From assembly GCF_036169555.1 (NCBI RefSeq), contig NZ_CP108032.1:3968001-4032000 (forward strand): a stretch of 64,000 bases of DNA, written 5' to 3'. A program made the translations under genes and the position numbers. Shown here piece by piece: positions 62,645-64,000 of the stretch (positions are counted from its first letter, which is position 1; every line of letters begins with the position of its first letter). The notes below the pieces were generated by a model. That model was not told the origin of the DNA, searched no databases, and saw only the letters and a list, made by a program, of their open reading frames with translations. The stretch is from Streptomyces sp. NBC_00306 (GTDB taxonomy: Bacteria > Actinomycetota > Actinomycetes > Streptomycetales > Streptomycetaceae).

Positions 62645-63395
62645 TGTCTGCCTCGCCTCGAACATCTCTCGGTCGGTCCCCGCACTTCCGGTGATTCGGA
62701 ACGTGCCTCACTTCCCCGCTTCTGCCCCAGGACCACTTCCAGACCACACTAACCATGGGCCCCGGCTGATTCGGGACGAGCGGGTTCGGAATGTGACGTT
62801 GACCGCAGCACCCGTCGACGCAGCATGTCAGCCGGCGCCCCGGCAACGGACAAAGAGCGGAAAGTCCGGGCATCCACACCCGCTTACCCGTTAAGCTCCA
62901 ATGCCACCCATGCCTGTTCACCGGGCACCGCCGGGCCGCTGCCGTCATCCGTACCGCCCGTGGAAACACACCAGTTCAACGGCCTCGCGCAGATTGCCCC
63001 CCGCATCGATGTGTGTGGCCACGCCCGAGAGACGCGGTCGGCGTGCACAGCGGCCGCAGTGGGCGCCGACGCAATATCTCTGCGTCGGACATGGAATCAC
63101 CGCATGCAACACATGCGTCCAGACCCATCTCGGACTCTGCACAGAGCCGGTCCGCGATCTTCACGTTTGCGGCCGAGCAGAGAATAGCGGCGGTCATCGC
63201 GGGTGAGTCAACGGTGTCCCCGCATACGGCTGCCCTCGTCTTCCGAGCGCCATGGGGATGTCATCAGCGCGCCATCGGAGAGACACAGCCGGAAGGGTCA
63301 CCCTGTGCGGTCGGTCGCCGTGCGCCCTGTACGCCGAGGCTAGTACCGGGGATTACTCCCGCTGTCAGACGCCATACATCGCTCTGCCCGGCACT
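62645..63395. other. 751-base intergenic region with two adjacent hairpins
   Basis: No ORF here has convincing coding character, although frames of 65-130 codons are open. Two hairpins lie close together: CCGACGCA-ATATCTC-TGCGTCGG at 63066-63088 and CGCATG-CAACA-CATGCG at 63101-63117. The promoter of the globin gene must be at the left end and that of the membrane protein at the right. A short RNA gene or an unrecognised cysteine-rich small protein cannot be excluded. Confidence 0.4.
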
Positions 63396-63950
63396 GTGTT
63401 TCACGTGAAACCACTCAGGCGCCCCGCTCGCCGGGCCATCCTCGTCGTCCACGTCGCCGCAGCCGCCGGCTGGCTCGGGCTCACGCTCGGTCTGCTCGCG
63501 CTCGCCATCTCGGCCAACGTCACCGAATCGACCGCCATGATCGAGGCCGCCGCACGATCCATGAAGGTCTTCACCGACTGGCTGGTGCTTCCTGTGGCCC
63601 TGCTGACCCTGCTCAGCGGCCTTGTTCTGTCGCTCGGCACCAAATGGGGGCTGGCACGGCATCGTTGGGTCTACACGAAGTTCTGGCTGACCCTGGTCAC
63701 CATCGCGGCGTCGGCTTTCGCCCTCCGCCCCGGTGTCAACGACGCCGTCGAGACCCTTGCGTCGGGCGCCGCACTGCCCGATCCGCTCGGCCTGATGATG
63801 GGACCGATCGTCTCCTTCAGCGCCTATGTCTTCATGACCGTCATCTCCGTCCTGAAGCCCTGGGGACTCACCCGCCGTGGCCGTCGCCTGCGCAGCGCAA
63901 GCACTTCCGCGAAAGCACTGGACGAGCGATCACTGCGTCAGACAGCCTGA
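63396..63950 (+). CDS. four-helix integral membrane protein starting on a parS site
   Basis: This 184-residue protein begins MFHVKPLRRPARRAILVVHV if read from GTG 63396, with codons 2-5 formed by parS. It has four transmembrane helices (about 15-40, 58-78, 89-108, 128-150) in the DUF2269-like pattern HVAAAAGWLGLTLGLLAL. No Shine-Dalgarno sequence precedes GTG 63396, so a start at the GTG inside parS (63405) or leaderless translation is possible. Function unknown. Confidence 0.75.
   Translation: MFHVKPLRRPARRAILVVHVAAAAGWLGLTLGLLALAISANVTESTAMIEAAARSMKVFTDWLVLPVALLTLLSGLVLSLGTKWGLARHRWVYTKFWLTLVTIAASAFALRPGVNDAVETLASGAALPDPLGLMMGPIVSFSAYVFMTVISVLKPWGLTRRGRRLRSASTSAKALDERSLRQTA
63398..63411. 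other. parS: parS site at the start of the membrane-protein gene
   Basis: GTTTCACGTGAAAC, a perfect ParB-binding palindrome, overlaps the start codon and codons 2-6 of the gene at 63396. It is the third parS in the window, 9668 bases from the second. Confidence 0.93.
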
Positions 63951-63955
63951 TCCTC

Positions 63956-64000
63956 ATGTCGACACCGCTCCCGGAGCTACCCATCCGCCGTCTCACCAGG
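63956..64000 (+). CDS. start of a further gene, cut by the window end
   Basis: An ATG at 63956, five bases after the previous stop, opens a frame reading MSTPLPELPIRRLTR to the window edge. It is probably a co-transcribed gene but is too short to identify. Confidence 0.35.
   Translation, partial: MSTPLPELPIRRLTR

Noticed and set aside
62976..63197. 73-codon minus-strand frame with several cysteines as a WhiB-like protein
   Set aside because: The cysteine spacing does not fit the WhiB pattern, there is no GVWGG turn, and no good ribosome binding site precedes it.

Overview
This 64 kb window is high-GC actinobacterial DNA with a very dense gene layout, GTG/ATG starts behind GGAGG-type ribosome binding sites, many 4-bp start/stop overlaps, SsgA/SsgR sporulation proteins, Tat-exported DyP peroxidase and GTTTCACGTGAAAC parS sites. 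Together these point to a Streptomyces (or very close relative) chromosome, in the core region some tens of kb from oriC. The gene order matches what I remember of the S. coelicolor SCO39xx region, but I could not check that by alignment. No integrase, transposase, CRISPR array or biosynthetic cluster is visible, so this is not an island.

Layout. 0-4.3 kb: acyl-CoA dehydrogenase fragment with a palindromic operator, a small secreted protein, a primase-polymerase-like protein, a DUF805 membrane protein, an S1-like protein beside an orphan Imm7 immunity protein, and tRNA-Ser(UGA). 4.4-15 kb: HtrA-type protease, glycerophosphodiesterase, two RsbW-like ATPases, a GAF-SpoIIE phosphatase, a SEC-C/DUF5926 protein, a degenerate primase-like protein and aminopeptidase P. 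15-21 kb: a copper-handling operon (membrane protein, YcnI, Sco, PCu(A)C chaperone, CopC-CopD fusion, DyP peroxidase). 21-25 kb: pheA, a DnaA-box-rich gap, serS, a HAD phosphatase and tRNA-Ser(GCU). 25-30 kb: an unrecognised coiled-coil DNA-binding-like protein and a four-gene ABC exporter operon. 30-34.5 kb: a coupled operon of M24 peptidase, hydrolase-SDR fusion, PF10118-like hydrolase and MerR regulator. 34.5-38.6 kb: second DnaA-box group, RNA 2'-phosphotransferase, F420-type oxidoreductase, HAD phosphatase, M23 endopeptidase. 38.8-46.8 kb: Rex-controlled cydAB-cydCD with a GAF histidine kinase behind it. 46.9-57 kb: hisC, LacI regulator, metallophosphoesterase, membrane protein, thiC under a TPP riboswitch, YibE/F protein, ssgA and ssgR. 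57-64 kb: small membrane and cupin proteins, a PLP lyase, LysR, NUDIX, a globin-reductase and a membrane protein.

How it works together. The window mixes housekeeping (serine and phenylalanine metabolism, thiamine, histidine), respiration and metals (cytochrome bd under a Rex box, copper delivery to a secreted peroxidase), development (ssgA/ssgR) and chromosome architecture. The last is the most interesting layer: three perfect parS sites at nearly equal spacing (about 9.65 kb) and two groups of DnaA boxes. One parS lies inside the variable arm of the thiC TPP riboswitch, and the other two lie over the start codons of cydCD and of a membrane protein gene, so both proteins would begin MFHVKP.
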